From NCBI GenBank assembly GCA_030147945.1, contig JASBUL010000110.1, forward strand, positions 1-49,887: a stretch of 49,887 nucleotides of DNA, given 5' to 3'. The position numbers and the translations under genes are program-made. This document shows positions 13,638 to 25,195 of this stretch, piece by piece (within the stretch, counting starts at the first letter, position 1; each line of letters opens with the position of its first letter). The notes below the pieces were generated by a model. That model did not search any database and was not told where the DNA came from. It saw nothing but the letters and a program-made list of their open reading frames with translations. The stretch comes from Oceanococcus sp. (GTDB taxonomy: Bacteria > Pseudomonadota > Gammaproteobacteria > Nevskiales > Oceanococcaceae).

Positions 13638-14686
13638 GGCGCGGCATGCTCCGGATGTTTTTCAGGTTTGAGCGCGACCGCACGTACGGGCTGCCCATGG
13701 TCACAGCCCAGCGCCCTGGCCTGCGCCGTGCCGACCCGCCAAACATCACCCTGCCACTGCGCCGGCGCCAGCACGCAGCGAAACGCGTCCCAGTCGGTGG
13801 TCGCAACCAGATGCAGGGGGGTGTCTTGGGGCAGCTCGGCCATCTCGCAAGCGCCAACCCGGCTGTGCGCCACCGCACGAATCTGCCCGAGCTCGGCCTC
13901 CAGGGTCGGACCGGCATCAAAAATATCGACATAACCCTTGTGCCGGAAACCTTCGGCCTCAAGCAACTTCAAGGCGGGTCGGGTGTTGTCGTGAACCTGG
14001 GCAATCACCGCCTGAGCGTCGGCCGGCAGCAACGGCACGTAGATTGGATGACGTGGCATCAGCTCGGCGATAAAGGCCTTGCTGCGCGAACCGGACAGGC
14101 GGTCGGCCAGCGGAAAATCCATGGAAAAGAAATGCTGGCCCAGGGCTTCCCAGAAAGGCGAGCGACCCTGCGCGTCCGAAACGCCGCGCATGTCGGCAAT
14201 CAGTGTGGATGGGAACCGGAGGGCGTGCTGGGCCAGAAACAGAAACCGGCATTTCGACAGCAGATGCCCGTTACCGCCGCTGCGATAACGCGGCGCCAGC
14301 AGCAAGGAGGCCAGTTCCGCGGCACCGGTGTAGTCGTTGCTCAGGTACAGGGTCGGCATCACCTTGTGCACGCCCAGTTGCGGTGATGCGTGCACGATCT
14401 TGTCCAGACGATAGCTGTAAAACGGATCGCTCAGCCCGATTCCGGACTTGATCGCCGTGGTGCCGGCCAGCGCCCCCGTGTCGCAATCCTCGGCCACGAA
14501 CAGAAACTGCGTCTCGCGCGGCTGCGCCGGGTCATGCGGCGCGGCAAAGCTGCTCAGCGACAGTTCGATCTTGCTGCGCAACAGCTCGACATCGCCGGGC
14601 AGCGAGGTCATGCCGATGCCTGCGGCACCGGCCAACTCGACCAGCGCCGGCAGATCAGATTCACGGATGGGACGTATCAGCAGCAT
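13634..14686 (-). CDS. astA: Arginine/ornithine N-succinyltransferase, second copy
   Basis: A 350-residue second AstA/AruF/AruG paralogue. Its N-terminus ([28 protein letters not shown]) and the [16 protein letters not shown] and [14 protein letters not shown] segments align with the first copy at 9513-10526, but the two differ at many positions. The start at 14686 gives the conserved N-terminus; a longer in-frame extension would add an unrelated basic tail. It is coupled to astB by ATGA and begins a new transcription unit just downstream of the ssb terminator. It may be the arginine-specific enzyme, or one subunit of a heteromer with the other copy as in Pseudomonas AruF-AruG. Confidence 0.92.
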   Translation of the reverse strand: MLLIRPIRESDLPALVELAGAAGIGMTSLPGDVELLRSKIELSLSSFAAPHDPAQPRETQFLFVAEDCDTGALAGTTAIKSGIGLSDPFYSYRLDKIVHASPQLGVHKVMPTLYLSNDYTGAAELASLLLAPRYRSGGNGHLLSKCRFLFLAQHALRFPSTLIADMRGVSDAQGRSPFWEALGQHFFSMDFPLADRLSGSRSKAFIAELMPRHPIYVPLLPADAQAVIAQVHDNTRPALKLLEAEGFRHKGYVDIFDAGPTLEAELGQIRAVAHSRVGACEMAELPQDTPLHLVATTDWDAFRCVLAPAQWQGDVWRVGTAQARALGCDHGQPVRAVALKPEKHPEHAAP

Positions 14687-14763
14687 GCGGTGACGAATTC
14701 TGCGGCAACGCGACGATTGTAGACCCGCGCGGAAGAATTGCACCTGCTCACGCGCCGCCCAAC

Positions 14764-14788
14764 AAAAAGGCCCGCGATTGCGGGCCTT
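14764..14788 (-). terminator. Rho-independent terminator of ssb
   Basis: Perfect 9-bp arms (14767-14775 and 14780-14788) close a GATT loop. On the minus strand the hairpin runs straight into a T-run. It lies about 22 bases after the ssb stop and separates ssb from the following astA-astB operon. Confidence 0.88.
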
Positions 14789-14809
14789 GAGCGTGAGCTG
14801 AAGCCGGAA

Positions 14810-15316
14810 TTAAAACGGAATATCGTCGTCCGGGTCGATCTGAGGTTCATTCATCGGGCTTGACGGTTGCGGCTTGCTGTCACCGTAGCTGTCATTGCCA
14901 TAGCCGCCACCGCCACGGTTACCACCGCCACCGCCGCCGTAGTTACCGCCACCCTGGCCGCCGCCACCACCGCCGCCGCGACCGCCGAGCATCTGCATCT
15001 CGCTGGCGACGATTTCCGTGGTGTAGCGGTCCTGACCGTCGTTGCCCTGCCATTTGCGCGTGCGAATCTGGCCTTCGATATAGACCTGACTGCCTTTGCG
15101 CAGATACTCGGCCGCCACTTCGCCCAGACGATTGAACAGCACCACGCGGTGCCATTCGGTGCGCTCCTGCATTTCCCCGCTCTGCTTGTCCTTCCAGCTT
15201 TCGCTGGTGGCCAGGCGCAGGTTGGTCACGGCGCCGCCAGACGGCATGTACCGGGTTTCCGGATCGGCACCCAGATTACCGACCAGGATGACTTTGTTGA
15301 TTCCGCGACTGCTCAT
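14810..15316 (-). CDS. ssb: Single-stranded DNA-binding protein
   Basis: A 168-residue SSB. The OB-fold (residues 1 to about 110) starts with [19 protein letters not shown] and includes [11 protein letters not shown] and [15 protein letters not shown]. It is followed by a very glycine-rich linker and the acidic tip DPDDDIPF, which recruits partner repair and replication proteins. The start at 15316 overlaps the MFS stop by 4 bases and matches the conserved N-terminus. The Gly linker is encoded by repetitive GGCGGT-type codons (about 14895-14990). The MFS-ssb pair divergent from uvrA is a known arrangement in gammaproteobacteria. It protects single-stranded DNA in replication, recombination and repair. 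Confidence 0.97.
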   Translation of the reverse strand: MSSRGINKVILVGNLGADPETRYMPSGGAVTNLRLATSESWKDKQSGEMQERTEWHRVVLFNRLGEVAAEYLRKGSQVYIEGQIRTRKWQGNDGQDRYTTEIVASEMQMLGGRGGGGGGGQGGGNYGGGGGGNRGGGGYGNDSYGDSKPQPSSPMNEPQIDPDDDIPF

Positions 15317-16533
15317 TCGCACTCCTTGGATTGTGATCGTTGCGGGTCGCCACCGGCAGTCTGCACCGCCGGTTCGTCCCGCACAGTTGATAACGGATTG
15401 GCGCCCATTATGCGGACAGCGAGCAATCCCAGCCACAGGCAACCCCAGCAGGCTGCCGACAATATGACAACGGTGGGTCCGGCGTACTCCAGAACCAGAC
15501 CACCCAGCGCGGCGCCACAGAACGCGCCGAAAAACTGTGCGCTGGAAAACACCCCCATGGCGCGACCACGCGCGGTGGCCGGCGCGGCCCGCGAGACCAG
15601 CGATGGCAGGCTGGCCTCAAGCAGGTTGAACGCGCAGAAAAACAGCCACAAACTGAACGGCAGCCACAGCCAGCGCTCGCCGAGCAGAACACAGGATACG
15701 GTCAGTGTCATCACCGCAACGGGCATGGCCGCGGCGACACGCCCACGCTTCTCCAGATAGCGGATCAGCGGAAACACCGGCAGCAAGGACGCCAGCATGA
15801 CCGGCAAATAGAGCTTCCAGTGGATCGCCGGCGCCCAGCCCCAGTCCTGCTGCAGCATCAACGGCAAACCGACAAACAGGCTGGCCAGCATGGCGTGCAG
15901 TGCAAACACCCCGCCATCAAGCTGCAGCAGTTCGGCGCGCATCACTGAAGCCGAAGCCCCATGCGCATGCGCTCGCACAGCCGGTGCCGGCGGCAGCAAC
16001 ACCACCAGCGCCATGGCGAGCACGGCACAGACCGCCGCGATATCGAACAAGCCAGGCACCGCCGTGAAGCTGAGCAAAGCCGGCCCCAGTATCAGGGCCA
16101 GCAGGAATGCGCCGCCAATACTGGCGCCAATGATCGCCATCGCTGTGGTACGCACCGATTCCCGGGTCAGATCGGAGAGCAAGGCAGTGGACGCCGCCGC
16201 GATGGCCCCACCCCCTTGCAGCAAACGCGCAATCAGCAAGGTGTTGATATCCCCGGCGCGGGCGGCAACCAGACTGCCGACCGCAAATACGGCCAAGCCC
16301 CCCAGCATGACCGGCTTGCGCCCGATGCGATCGGACAACCAGCCAAACGGAATCTGCAGCAAGGCCTGGGTGAGGCCATAGCCACCCACCGCCAGCCCTA
16401 CAGCCAGACCCGGCTGACCGGCCAGCGACAACGCCCACGGCGCCAGCACCGGCAATACCATGAACAGCGCGGTCATCCGCAGCACCAGTATGGCTGCCAG
16501 TATGAGCGTTGCGCGGCGTTCAATCGGGGTCAT
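15313..16533 (-). CDS. Major facilitator superfamily transporter
   Basis: A 406-residue inner-membrane protein with about twelve hydrophobic segments. The MFS signature between TM2 and TM3 is present as [14 protein letters not shown] (about residues 62-75), and the N-terminal half shows [14 protein letters not shown], the TM4-type motif of drug/metabolite exporters. It belongs to the transporter group commonly found directly upstream of ssb. The substrate is not known; small-molecule efflux by proton antiport is the family norm. Its stop overlaps the ssb start by 4 bases, so the two are co-translated, although no functional link is established. Confidence 0.9.
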   Translation of the reverse strand: MTPIERRATLILAAILVLRMTALFMVLPVLAPWALSLAGQPGLAVGLAVGGYGLTQALLQIPFGWLSDRIGRKPVMLGGLAVFAVGSLVAARAGDINTLLIARLLQGGGAIAAASTALLSDLTRESVRTTAMAIIGASIGGAFLLALILGPALLSFTAVPGLFDIAAVCAVLAMALVVLLPPAPAVRAHAHGASASVMRAELLQLDGGVFALHAMLASLFVGLPLMLQQDWGWAPAIHWKLYLPVMLASLLPVFPLIRYLEKRGRVAAAMPVAVMTLTVSCVLLGERWLWLPFSLWLFFCAFNLLEASLPSLVSRAAPATARGRAMGVFSSAQFFGAFCGAALGGLVLEYAGPTVVILSAACWGCLWLGLLAVRIMGANPLSTVRDEPAVQTAGGDPQRSQSKECE

Positions 16534-16670
16534 TGCAAATCCGTAAGACCGATGAGCTCATGCGGCGGCGCACGGTGGGCGCGCGGCACGTTCATCGCGA
16601 AACCTGCAAGTTTAGCAGTTCCACGACCTGGCAGAACGCGTGACGACCCGGCCCGAGGCTGGTCGCAGGC

Positions 16671-16698
16671 AAAAAAAAGCCGCCCGGATGGGCGGCTT
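16671..16698 (-). terminator. Rho-independent terminator of the unknown lipoprotein gene
   Basis: Arms 16677-16685 and 16690-16698 form a perfect 9-bp stem with a GGAT loop. On the minus strand it is followed by a run of T. It sits 16 bases after the stop codon at 16715. Confidence 0.88.
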
Positions 16699-16714
16699 GT
16701 CTGCACGATCGGGT

Positions 16715-17761
16715 CTATTCGTCCATACCCAGGTCGCAATCGTCCTCGATCGCGGCGAGCTCTTCCTCGCTATACGCCACGCCATCAACGCTGACCACGC
16801 CGTTGGAGATGACCACGCGGTGGCTGCCACTGCCCGCAATAGTGATCTGGAAATCGCCGCTGACCACCGTCTCGCTATCGGTGTAGGTGTTGCTGGTCAC
16901 CATCGGCTGAATGGTTTCGTAGGTGGCATCGAACGAGCAGTTGGTGCCCACCACCTCGCTCTTCATCCGACCGTTGATCACGTGCGTTCCGGTCCCGCCG
17001 GTTTCGCCAGCCGAACTCATGCTCAGCATGTCGCTCAGGCTGTTGCCCATGGTCATGATGAAACGCTGGCCATCAAAGGTCATGTCCATGGTCATGAACG
17101 CTTTGAGTTCGACATCCGATTCTGCATCTTCGGGGTTGGCGCAGCCATCACACAGGTGCATGGTGCCGTCCATGGCCATATCGATGGCGCCGAAGAAACT
17201 GCCGCTCATCTGCGACACATAGTTGTCGGCCACGATATAGCTGACCGTTTCGCTGGCCGCATCGCCAAACTCGATGTCACCATCAGTGAAGGCTTCAAAG
17301 GAGAAGCCGCCTTCGCTGGACGACATGCGGCAGTTGTCCGCCTCGATCCGGCTGCGGGTGAAGTCTCCGCTGTGGTAGGGCGATGCCTGGTTGCCGCTGG
17401 GACCAGGACCGGTGTCATCGGTTGTGGTCATGCTGCCGCTGTCGCACTGCTCGGTCTGGCTCGCCTTGGCCATCTGCTGATCGTCTTCAGCCTGTTCAGC
17501 CATCGAAATGCCGGTCTCACTCAAACTAAGAACAGCAACTCCTGCCAAGGCCGCCTTGCTTTGTGATTGTGTAACTGGGGTAGGTGACGGACTAGCGCCA
17601 GGAGTAGTCGATGGGCCTGGCGTGGGTTGTGCGCTGGGCTGCGGCGTAGGTGCTGGCGTGGGGGCAGACATCTGCCCATCGCCCCCGCCGCCACAGGCCA
17701 TCAGCGCGGAGGCCACACCCAAGGCCAAGCTCAACTCGCGCATATTCAAGTGCTGTTTCAT
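16715..17761 (-). CDS. Putative lipoprotein of unknown function, Pro/Thr linker and Met/Asp-rich domain
   Basis: I do not recognise this 348-residue protein. It begins with a lipoprotein-type signal ending LMAC (acylated Cys 23), then a Gly stretch and a Pro-Thr-Ser linker (about residues 31-62), then a soluble domain rich in Met, Asp, Ser and Thr with several cysteines (for example CDGC, an Asp-Asp-Cys near the end). The start at 17761 was chosen for its strong GGAGGA site 8 bases upstream. It should be anchored in the outer membrane or face the periplasm. It interrupts the otherwise common uvrA / MFS-ssb arrangement and has its own terminator, so it looks like an independently acquired gene. 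No function assigned. Confidence 0.8.
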   Translation of the reverse strand: MKQHLNMRELSLALGVASALMACGGGGDGQMSAPTPAPTPQPSAQPTPGPSTTPGASPSPTPVTQSQSKAALAGVAVLSLSETGISMAEQAEDDQQMAKASQTEQCDSGSMTTTDDTGPGPSGNQASPYHSGDFTRSRIEADNCRMSSSEGGFSFEAFTDGDIEFGDAASETVSYIVADNYVSQMSGSFFGAIDMAMDGTMHLCDGCANPEDAESDVELKAFMTMDMTFDGQRFIMTMGNSLSDMLSMSSAGETGGTGTHVINGRMKSEVVGTNCSFDATYETIQPMVTSNTYTDSETVVSGDFQITIAGSGSHRVVISNGVVSVDGVAYSEEELAAIEDDCDLGMDE

Positions 17762-17990
17762 TTCATGTCCTCCGAAAGGTTTGTGAGCCATTCCCCACGG
17801 CTCGTGCGACACAGTGTATTGAGCTCGCCCATCAGCGACTGTGATCTGCTTCACGGGATTCCTCGACGTCCGTCAGCGCATGTTTGCCGCCCGTTTCTGG
17901 CTGGCGAAATGACACGGCTCTGATGCACACTGCACAGTTCAAAGCCGCGGTCGACCGATTGCCGGCTCATCAGCTCCGTGACCTGCTCAG

Positions 17991-20813
17991 ATGCAAACCA
18001 TCGAAATCCGTGGTGCGCGTACGCACAACCTGAAAAATGTCGATCTCGACATCCCGCGCGACGCGCTGGTCGTGATCACCGGCCTGTCCGGCTCAGGTAA
18101 ATCATCTCTGGCCTTCGACACCATCTATGCCGAGGGGCAACGGCGCTATGTGGAGTCGCTGTCGGCCTATGCCCGGCAGTTTCTGTCGATGATGGAGAAG
18201 CCGGATGTTGACCGTATCGACGGTCTCTCGCCGGCCATCTCCATCGAGCAGAAATCGACCTCGCACAACCCGCGCTCGACGGTTGGCACGGTTACCGAAA
18301 TCTACGATTACATGCGCTTGCTGTACGCCCGCATCGGCACACCGTATTGCCCGGATCACAATGTCTCACTGAATGCGCAGACCATTGGCGAGATGGTCGA
18401 CACGGTGCTGCGCCAGGAGGCGGAAACCGCATGGCTACTGCTCGCGCCGGTGGTGCGCGGGCGCAAGGGCGAACACGACAAACTGCTCGACAGCTTGCGC
18501 AGCGAGGGCTTCATCCGCGCACGCATCGACGGCGAGGTGGTCGAGCTGGACGACACGCCGCCGCTCAACCCCAAGGTCAAGCACGACATAGAAGTGGTGG
18601 TCGACCGCTTCAAAGTGCGCCCGGACATGAGCCAGCGCCTGGCTGAATCGTTTGAAACGGCGCTGCGCTTGTCCGATGGCCTGGTTCAGGTGGTGCCCTA
18701 TCGGCATGATGCCGAGGAACTGCTGTTCTCGGCCCGCTTCGCCTGCCCGCATTGCGGTTTCGCCATCAAGGAGCTGGAACCGCGGCTGTTCTCCTTCAAC
18801 AGCCCGCACGGCGCCTGCCCGGATTGCGACGGCCTGGGCACGCAGTCGGTGTTCGATGAAGAACGCGTGGTCACGCGCCCGGATCTGAGTCTGTCGGAGG
18901 GCGCCATTCGCGGCTGGGATGCCCGCAACGGCTATTACTTCCAGATCATTCGCGGTCTTGCCGAGCATTACGACTTCGATCCGGATATCCCCTTCAACAC
19001 CCTGCCCGCCAAGGTTCGCGAGGTCATCCTGTACGGCAGCGGCAGCGAACGTATTGCCTTCAAATATCCGCGCGCACGCGGCGGTTTCCGTGAAAAGCGC
19101 CATGCCTTTGAAGGCATCCTCAACAATATGCAGCGGCGCTACCACGAAACCGAGTCACAGATGGTGCGTGAGGAGCTGGCCAAATTCCGCTCGGAAAAAC
19201 CCTGCGCCAGCTGCGCTGGCTCGCGCCTCAACCGCGCCGCCCGCAGCGTGCGCGTTCAACACACGGCAATGCCGGCCATCGCCCGGCTGTCGATCCGCGA
19301 AGCGATCGGCTGGTTTTCCGAGCTTCAGCTGGCTGGCCAGCAGGCCGAAATCGCGGCCCGCATCCTCAAGGAGATCGTGCTGCGGCTGGAGTTTCTGAAC
19401 AATGTCGGGCTCGACTACCTGAGCCTGGATCGCGCGGCAGAAACCCTGTCCGGCGGCGAAGCCCAGCGCATCCGTCTGGCCAGCCAGATCGGCGCCGGTC
19501 TGGTCGGCGTGCTCTACGTGCTGGACGAGCCGTCCATCGGCCTGCACCAGCGCGACAACCAGCGCCTGCTCGACACCCTGATTCACCTGCGTGATCTGGG
19601 CAACACCGTGCTGGTCGTCGAGCACGACGAAGAAGCCATCCGGGCTGCCGATCATGTGCTCGACATCGGTCCCGGTGCCGGCGTGCACGGCGGCGAAGTG
19701 GTCGCTCAGGGGCCGCTCAAGGACATCCTGACCTGCCCCGATTCACTGACCGGCAAATACCTCTCCGGCGCGCTGGAGATTGCCATCCCGCATGAGCGCA
19801 CGGCGGCTGACAGCAACCGCATGCTGCGGGTCAATCAGGCCAGCGGCAACAATCTGCACGAGGTCACCGCCGAATTTCCGCTCGGTCTGCTGACCTGCGT
19901 CACCGGGGTGTCCGGCTCGGGCAAATCGACGCTGGTCAACGACACCCTGTACCCGGCAGCGGCCAAAACCCTGAATCGCGCCACCACGCGCCCGGCCCCA
20001 TGCGCCGGTATCGACGGCTTTGATCAGCTCGACAAGGTCATCGGTATCGATCAGAGCCCGATCGGGCGCACGCCCCGCTCCAACCCGGCAACTTACATCG
20101 GCGTGTTCACCGCCATACGCGAACTGTTTTCCGGCACCCCGGAATCGCGCGCACGCGGGTACAAGGCCGGTCGTTTTTCCTTCAACGTCAAAGGCGGTCG
20201 CTGCGAGGCCTGCCAGGGCGATGGCGTGATCAAGGTGGAAATGCACTTTCTGCCCGACATCTACGTGACCTGCGAGGTCTGCAACGGCAGTCGCTACAAC
20301 CGCGAAACCCTGGACATCAAATACAAGGGCAAAACCATCAGCGACGTGCTCAACATGACGGTGGAGGAAGCGGCCGAGTTTTTCAGCGCGGTGCCGGTGA
20401 TCAAGCGCAAGCTTGACACCCTGCTGGATGTGGGCCTGACCTACATCACCCTGGGCCAGAACGCGACCACCCTGTCCGGCGGCGAAGCCCAGCGCGTCAA
20501 GCTGGCCAAGGAGCTGTCTCGGCGCGACACCGGGCGCACCCTGTACATCCTGGATGAACCGACCACCGGCCTGCATTTCCACGATGTTGCCCAGCTGCTG
20601 CGGGTACTTCACCGACTGCGTGATCACGGCAACACACTGATCGTGATCGAACACAATCTGGATGTGATCAAGACCGCCGACTGGATTGTCGATCTGGGCC
20701 CGGAAGGCGGCGATGGCGGCGGCCGTATCGTGGCCTGCGGCACACCCGAACAGGTTGCCCAGGTGGAGGGTTCGCACACCGGGCGCTATCTCAAGCAGAT
20801 GCTGGACGCCTAA
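17991..20813 (+). CDS. uvrA: UvrABC nucleotide-excision repair ATPase subunit A
   Basis: A 940-residue UvrA, the same length as the E. coli protein. It has the two ABC-type ATPase modules: Walker [10 protein letters not shown] (about residues 31-39) and VSGSGKST in the second half, and two LSGGEAQR signatures. Two zinc modules are visible, CPHC...CPDC and CEAC...CEVC. It finds bulky DNA lesions and loads UvrB. It is divergent from the lipoprotein gene. No convincing LexA box was found in the 229-bp upstream region, so SOS control cannot be claimed. Confidence 0.98.
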   Translation: MQTIEIRGARTHNLKNVDLDIPRDALVVITGLSGSGKSSLAFDTIYAEGQRRYVESLSAYARQFLSMMEKPDVDRIDGLSPAISIEQKSTSHNPRSTVGTVTEIYDYMRLLYARIGTPYCPDHNVSLNAQTIGEMVDTVLRQEAETAWLLLAPVVRGRKGEHDKLLDSLRSEGFIRARIDGEVVELDDTPPLNPKVKHDIEVVVDRFKVRPDMSQRLAESFETALRLSDGLVQVVPYRHDAEELLFSARFACPHCGFAIKELEPRLFSFNSPHGACPDCDGLGTQSVFDEERVVTRPDLSLSEGAIRGWDARNGYYFQIIRGLAEHYDFDPDIPFNTLPAKVREVILYGSGSERIAFKYPRARGGFREKRHAFEGILNNMQRRYHETESQMVREELAKFRSEKPCASCAGSRLNRAARSVRVQHTAMPAIARLSIREAIGWFSELQLAGQQAEIAARILKEIVLRLEFLNNVGLDYLSLDRAAETLSGGEAQRIRLASQIGAGLVGVLYVLDEPSIGLHQRDNQRLLDTLIHLRDLGNTVLVVEHDEEAIRAADHVLDIGPGAGVHGGEVVAQGPLKDILTCPDSLTGKYLSGALEIAIPHERTAADSNRMLRVNQASGNNLHEVTAEFPLGLLTCVTGVSGSGKSTLVNDTLYPAAAKTLNRATTRPAPCAGIDGFDQLDKVIGIDQSPIGRTPRSNPATYIGVFTAIRELFSGTPESRARGYKAGRFSFNVKGGRCEACQGDGVIKVEMHFLPDIYVTCEVCNGSRYNRETLDIKYKGKTISDVLNMTVEEAAEFFSAVPVIKRKLDTLLDVGLTYITLGQNATTLSGGEAQRVKLAKELSRRDTGRTLYILDEPTTGLHFHDVAQLLRVLHRLRDHGNTLIVIEHNLDVIKTADWIVDLGPEGGDGGGRIVACGTPEQVAQVEGSHTGRYLKQMLDA

Positions 20814-20971
20814 CTGCACTCGAAAGGCGCATCCCAAGCGGTCCCAACTGCAGCCCCGAACGCCGAACTGTGCCATCATTTCATGGCTAAATTGCGTTCT
20901 TGGGTCGTCACGTTACATTGGGCATGGGAAAAGGACCGTCCGCCAGAGTCCACCCTGTTCAGGAGGGGAAG

Positions 20972-21688
20972 ATGTCAGAGTTACAAAAAGCCGATACGCG
21001 CATCCGCCGCGCCGAGCGGCGGCCACGCTTGTTCGATTTGGCGGCGCGCTTGCCCGGCGCTGGCCTCGCTCGAGAAGCCTATGAAGGCATTGAGCACTTC
21101 GCCCTGACCGAACTCAAGAACCGGCTCGATGCGGTCAGCCCGGCGCCACCAACGCCAGGTGACACCACCTCGCGCACACTGTCGCAGCGCACCCATCCCA
21201 GAGTGCTGCTCTCGGCCCTGCTGGATGAGGCCACCGAACAGGATCGCGAAGCCGCGCAGCGCGCACTGTACACCGCCATTTTGCTGCAACTGACCTCGGA
21301 TGAGGCCTGCATGCTGGCAGCGCTGTCCGACGGCAGCGAGTTTGCACTGGTCAATATCACGGTCGGCACCCTGCGGACCGGCACCCGTGTGGCTGCTCGC
21401 AATTTCTGCTCGATCGAACGTGGCGCACCGGTCAAGCTGCGTGACTATGTCCCGGCCTACATCACCCACCTGCACAGCCTCGGCCTGGTCGATATCGCCA
21501 GCGAGAATCGCGATCTCGAGATGAAATACCAGATCCTCGAAGCCAGCCCGCGCGTCAGCGGGCTGATCCGCGACCTGTCCCAGCACAACCGCAATGTGAA
21601 AACCCAGCGTCGCACGCTGCGCATCGCCCCGCTGGGACGTGACCTGTGGTCGTACTGTGATCCGGCGCGCGCCGAAAGCGACGACTAA
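20972..21688 (+). CDS. Abi-alpha (DUF4393)-like protein
   Basis: A 238-residue soluble protein with a basic N-terminus (MSELQKADTRIRRAERRPR) and no signal peptide. The segment HPRVLLSALLDEATEQDREAAQRALYTAILLQLTSDEACMLAAL resembles the DUF4393 / Abi-alpha pattern, in which a helical core is followed by a region beginning with Leu-(Ser/Thr)-x-Asp-Glu-Ala. A long gap-free C-terminal region reads as winged-helix-like (YVPAYITHLHSLGLVDI). The start at 20972 has an AGGAGGGG site just upstream. The family name comes from abortive-infection proteins, but most members are uncharacterised and no phage-defence partner is seen here. It is followed after 34 bases by the DUF445 membrane protein. Family call is moderate. 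Confidence 0.6.
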   Translation: MSELQKADTRIRRAERRPRLFDLAARLPGAGLAREAYEGIEHFALTELKNRLDAVSPAPPTPGDTTSRTLSQRTHPRVLLSALLDEATEQDREAAQRALYTAILLQLTSDEACMLAALSDGSEFALVNITVGTLRTGTRVAARNFCSIERGAPVKLRDYVPAYITHLHSLGLVDIASENRDLEMKYQILEASPRVSGLIRDLSQHNRNVKTQRRTLRIAPLGRDLWSYCDPARAESDD

Positions 21689-21722
21689 ACTCCTTCCACA
21701 TCGACAGCCAGCGGGTACGCCC

Positions 21723-23015
21723 ATGTTCGAAGCAGCTTGGTCTGATTTCCAGGCCAATATGTGGCTTTATCTCTCCATGCCCATCACCAGCGGACTGGTG
21801 GGCTATGTGACCAATGTGGTCGCCATCAAGATGATGTTTCACCCGCTGGAATTCTTCGGCAAGCCGCCGTTCCTGGGCTGGCAGGGCATCGTCCCGCGCA
21901 AGGCCGGAAAAATGGCCACCATCGCCTGCAACACCATCGTGCCGCAGCTGGTCAGCGAGCAGGAAATCTTCGAACGCCTTGATCCCAAACAGGTCACCGA
22001 GGAAATCAGCGGGCCGATCCTGGAACTGGTCGATCAGATCGTCGAAGAGGTGATGTACGAATACGAACCGGCCTTGTGGGAAACCTTGCCGGTCACGGCC
22101 AAGAACCTGATCATCAAGCGGGTCAAGGACGATGCGCCGGAAGTGGTCGAGGCGGTCATGGCCAGCCTGCGCGACAACGTCACCGAAATGTTCGACCTCA
22201 CCGACATGGTGGTGACCACACTGGCGCGCGACAAGCAGCTGATCAACAAGATTTTTCAGGAAACCGGCCGACGTGAATTTCAGTTCATCGGCCACTCGGG
22301 TTTCTACTTCGGCTTTCTGTTCGGCCTGCTGCAAATGATTGGCTGGACCTTTTACAAGGGCGATTTCCAGCTGCCGCTGTTCGGCCTGGCCGTGGGCTAT
22401 CTGACCAACTTCATTGCCCTGAAGCTGATTTTCCGCCCGCAAACCCCCACCGATATCGCCGGCATACGCATCCAGGGGCTGTTCCACAAACGCCAGCCCG
22501 AGGTCTCACGCGATTACGCCAAGCTGATTGCAGACGAGATCGTAACGCCCTCAAACATCATCGAAGCCGTGCTCAAGGGGCCTTACGCTGACCGCGTGTT
22601 CCACATGATCGCCAAGCACGTGAAGCGGGTCATCGATGCCCAGTCCGGCATGGCCAAGCCGTTCGTGGCCTGGACCATAGGCACCAAGCGCTACATCGAC
22701 ATGAAAAATCTGGCGGTCGAACGCATCGTCGAAAAACTGCCCGACACGGTGCGCTCGGTCGACGCCTACGCCACCCAGGCCATGGACATTGCCAATACAC
22801 TGTCAGACCGGCTGAGCAACCTGCCGCCGGACGAATTCGAAGGCATGCTGCGCCCGGCTTTCGAGGAAGATGAGTGGATTCTGATCGCGGTGGGCGCCGC
22901 GCTGGGCTTTTTCGTTGGTGTCGGCCAGCTGATCGCATTCAAGGCGCTGGCCAGCGTACCCGCCATGAGTGGCGAAGCCGTACAGCAGATGCTCACGCTG
23001 TCCGCCCTGCTGTAG
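21723..23015 (+). CDS. DUF445 family membrane protein
   Basis: A 430-residue protein with the DUF445 (YjiN/YheB-like) pattern. An N-terminal membrane helix contains GLVGYVTNVVAIKMMFHPLEF, followed by GWQGIVPRKAGKMA. After a long charged region the same theme recurs (FGLAVGYLTNFIALKLIFRP and GLFHKRQPEVSRDYA), so the gene carries an internal duplication. A final membrane helix lies near the C-terminus (LIAVGAALGFFVGVGQLIAF). The start at 21723 gives the conserved N-terminus. The family is widespread and of unknown role. It starts 34 bases after the Abi-alpha-like gene and may be co-transcribed with it. A hairpin ends the unit. Confidence 0.88.
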   Translation: MFEAAWSDFQANMWLYLSMPITSGLVGYVTNVVAIKMMFHPLEFFGKPPFLGWQGIVPRKAGKMATIACNTIVPQLVSEQEIFERLDPKQVTEEISGPILELVDQIVEEVMYEYEPALWETLPVTAKNLIIKRVKDDAPEVVEAVMASLRDNVTEMFDLTDMVVTTLARDKQLINKIFQETGRREFQFIGHSGFYFGFLFGLLQMIGWTFYKGDFQLPLFGLAVGYLTNFIALKLIFRPQTPTDIAGIRIQGLFHKRQPEVSRDYAKLIADEIVTPSNIIEAVLKGPYADRVFHMIAKHVKRVIDAQSGMAKPFVAWTIGTKRYIDMKNLAVERIVEKLPDTVRSVDAYATQAMDIANTLSDRLSNLPPDEFEGMLRPAFEEDEWILIAVGAALGFFVGVGQLIAFKALASVPAMSGEAVQQMLTLSALL

Positions 23016-23038
23016 CGTCGCAGATCACGCTGCAGGTC

Positions 23039-23069
23039 GCGTGCCCTGAGCCAAAAGGCCAGGGCACGC
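23039..23069. terminator. Hairpin between DUF445 gene and fadH
   Basis: Ten-base arms (23039-23048 and 23060-23069), extended by an inner GCC/GGC pairing around AAAA, lie between two convergent genes. No clear T-run follows on either strand. It probably stops transcription from both sides. Confidence 0.6.
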
Positions 23070-23085
23070 GCGCTCATCCCGGAAC

Positions 23086-25140
<2,055 letters not shown>

Positions 25141-25154
25141 TTACCGAACGGTAA
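25141..25154. promoter_or_regulatory. Palindromic operator 1 upstream of fadH
   Basis: TTACCGAACGGTAA is a perfect inverted repeat with 6-bp arms and a 2-bp centre, 31 bp before the fadH start. Its core ACCGA-A-CGGT recurs in the next site. The form is typical of TetR-family operators. The bound regulator is unknown. Confidence 0.6.
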
Positions 25155-25166
25155 CATCGCGGCGCA

Positions 25167-25178
25167 GACCGACCGGTC
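25167..25178. promoter_or_regulatory. Palindromic operator 2 upstream of fadH
   Basis: GACCGACCGGTC is an inverted repeat sharing the core ACCGA-C-CGGT with the site at 25141. The two centres are 25 bp apart, which is compatible with two dimers bound side by side. It lies between the MBL gene and fadH. Confidence 0.5.
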
Positions 25179-25195
25179 AATTCCGCCCGGCGCGC

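Noticed and set aside
14895-14990. Repetitive GCC/ACC/CCG tract that looks like a short repeat array
   Set aside because: It encodes the glycine-rich linker of SSB in the correct frame; the repetition follows from Gly codons.
17762-17990. Possible LexA (SOS) box upstream of uvrA
   Set aside because: CTG and CAG triplets occur near 17920-17940 and CTGTGATCTGC near 17839, but none has the CTG-N10-CAG spacing of a LexA site.
20814-20971. Small ORF ahead of the Abi-alpha-like gene
   Set aside because: An ATG at 20883 opens a short frame that overlaps the next gene out of phase and shows no protein-like features.
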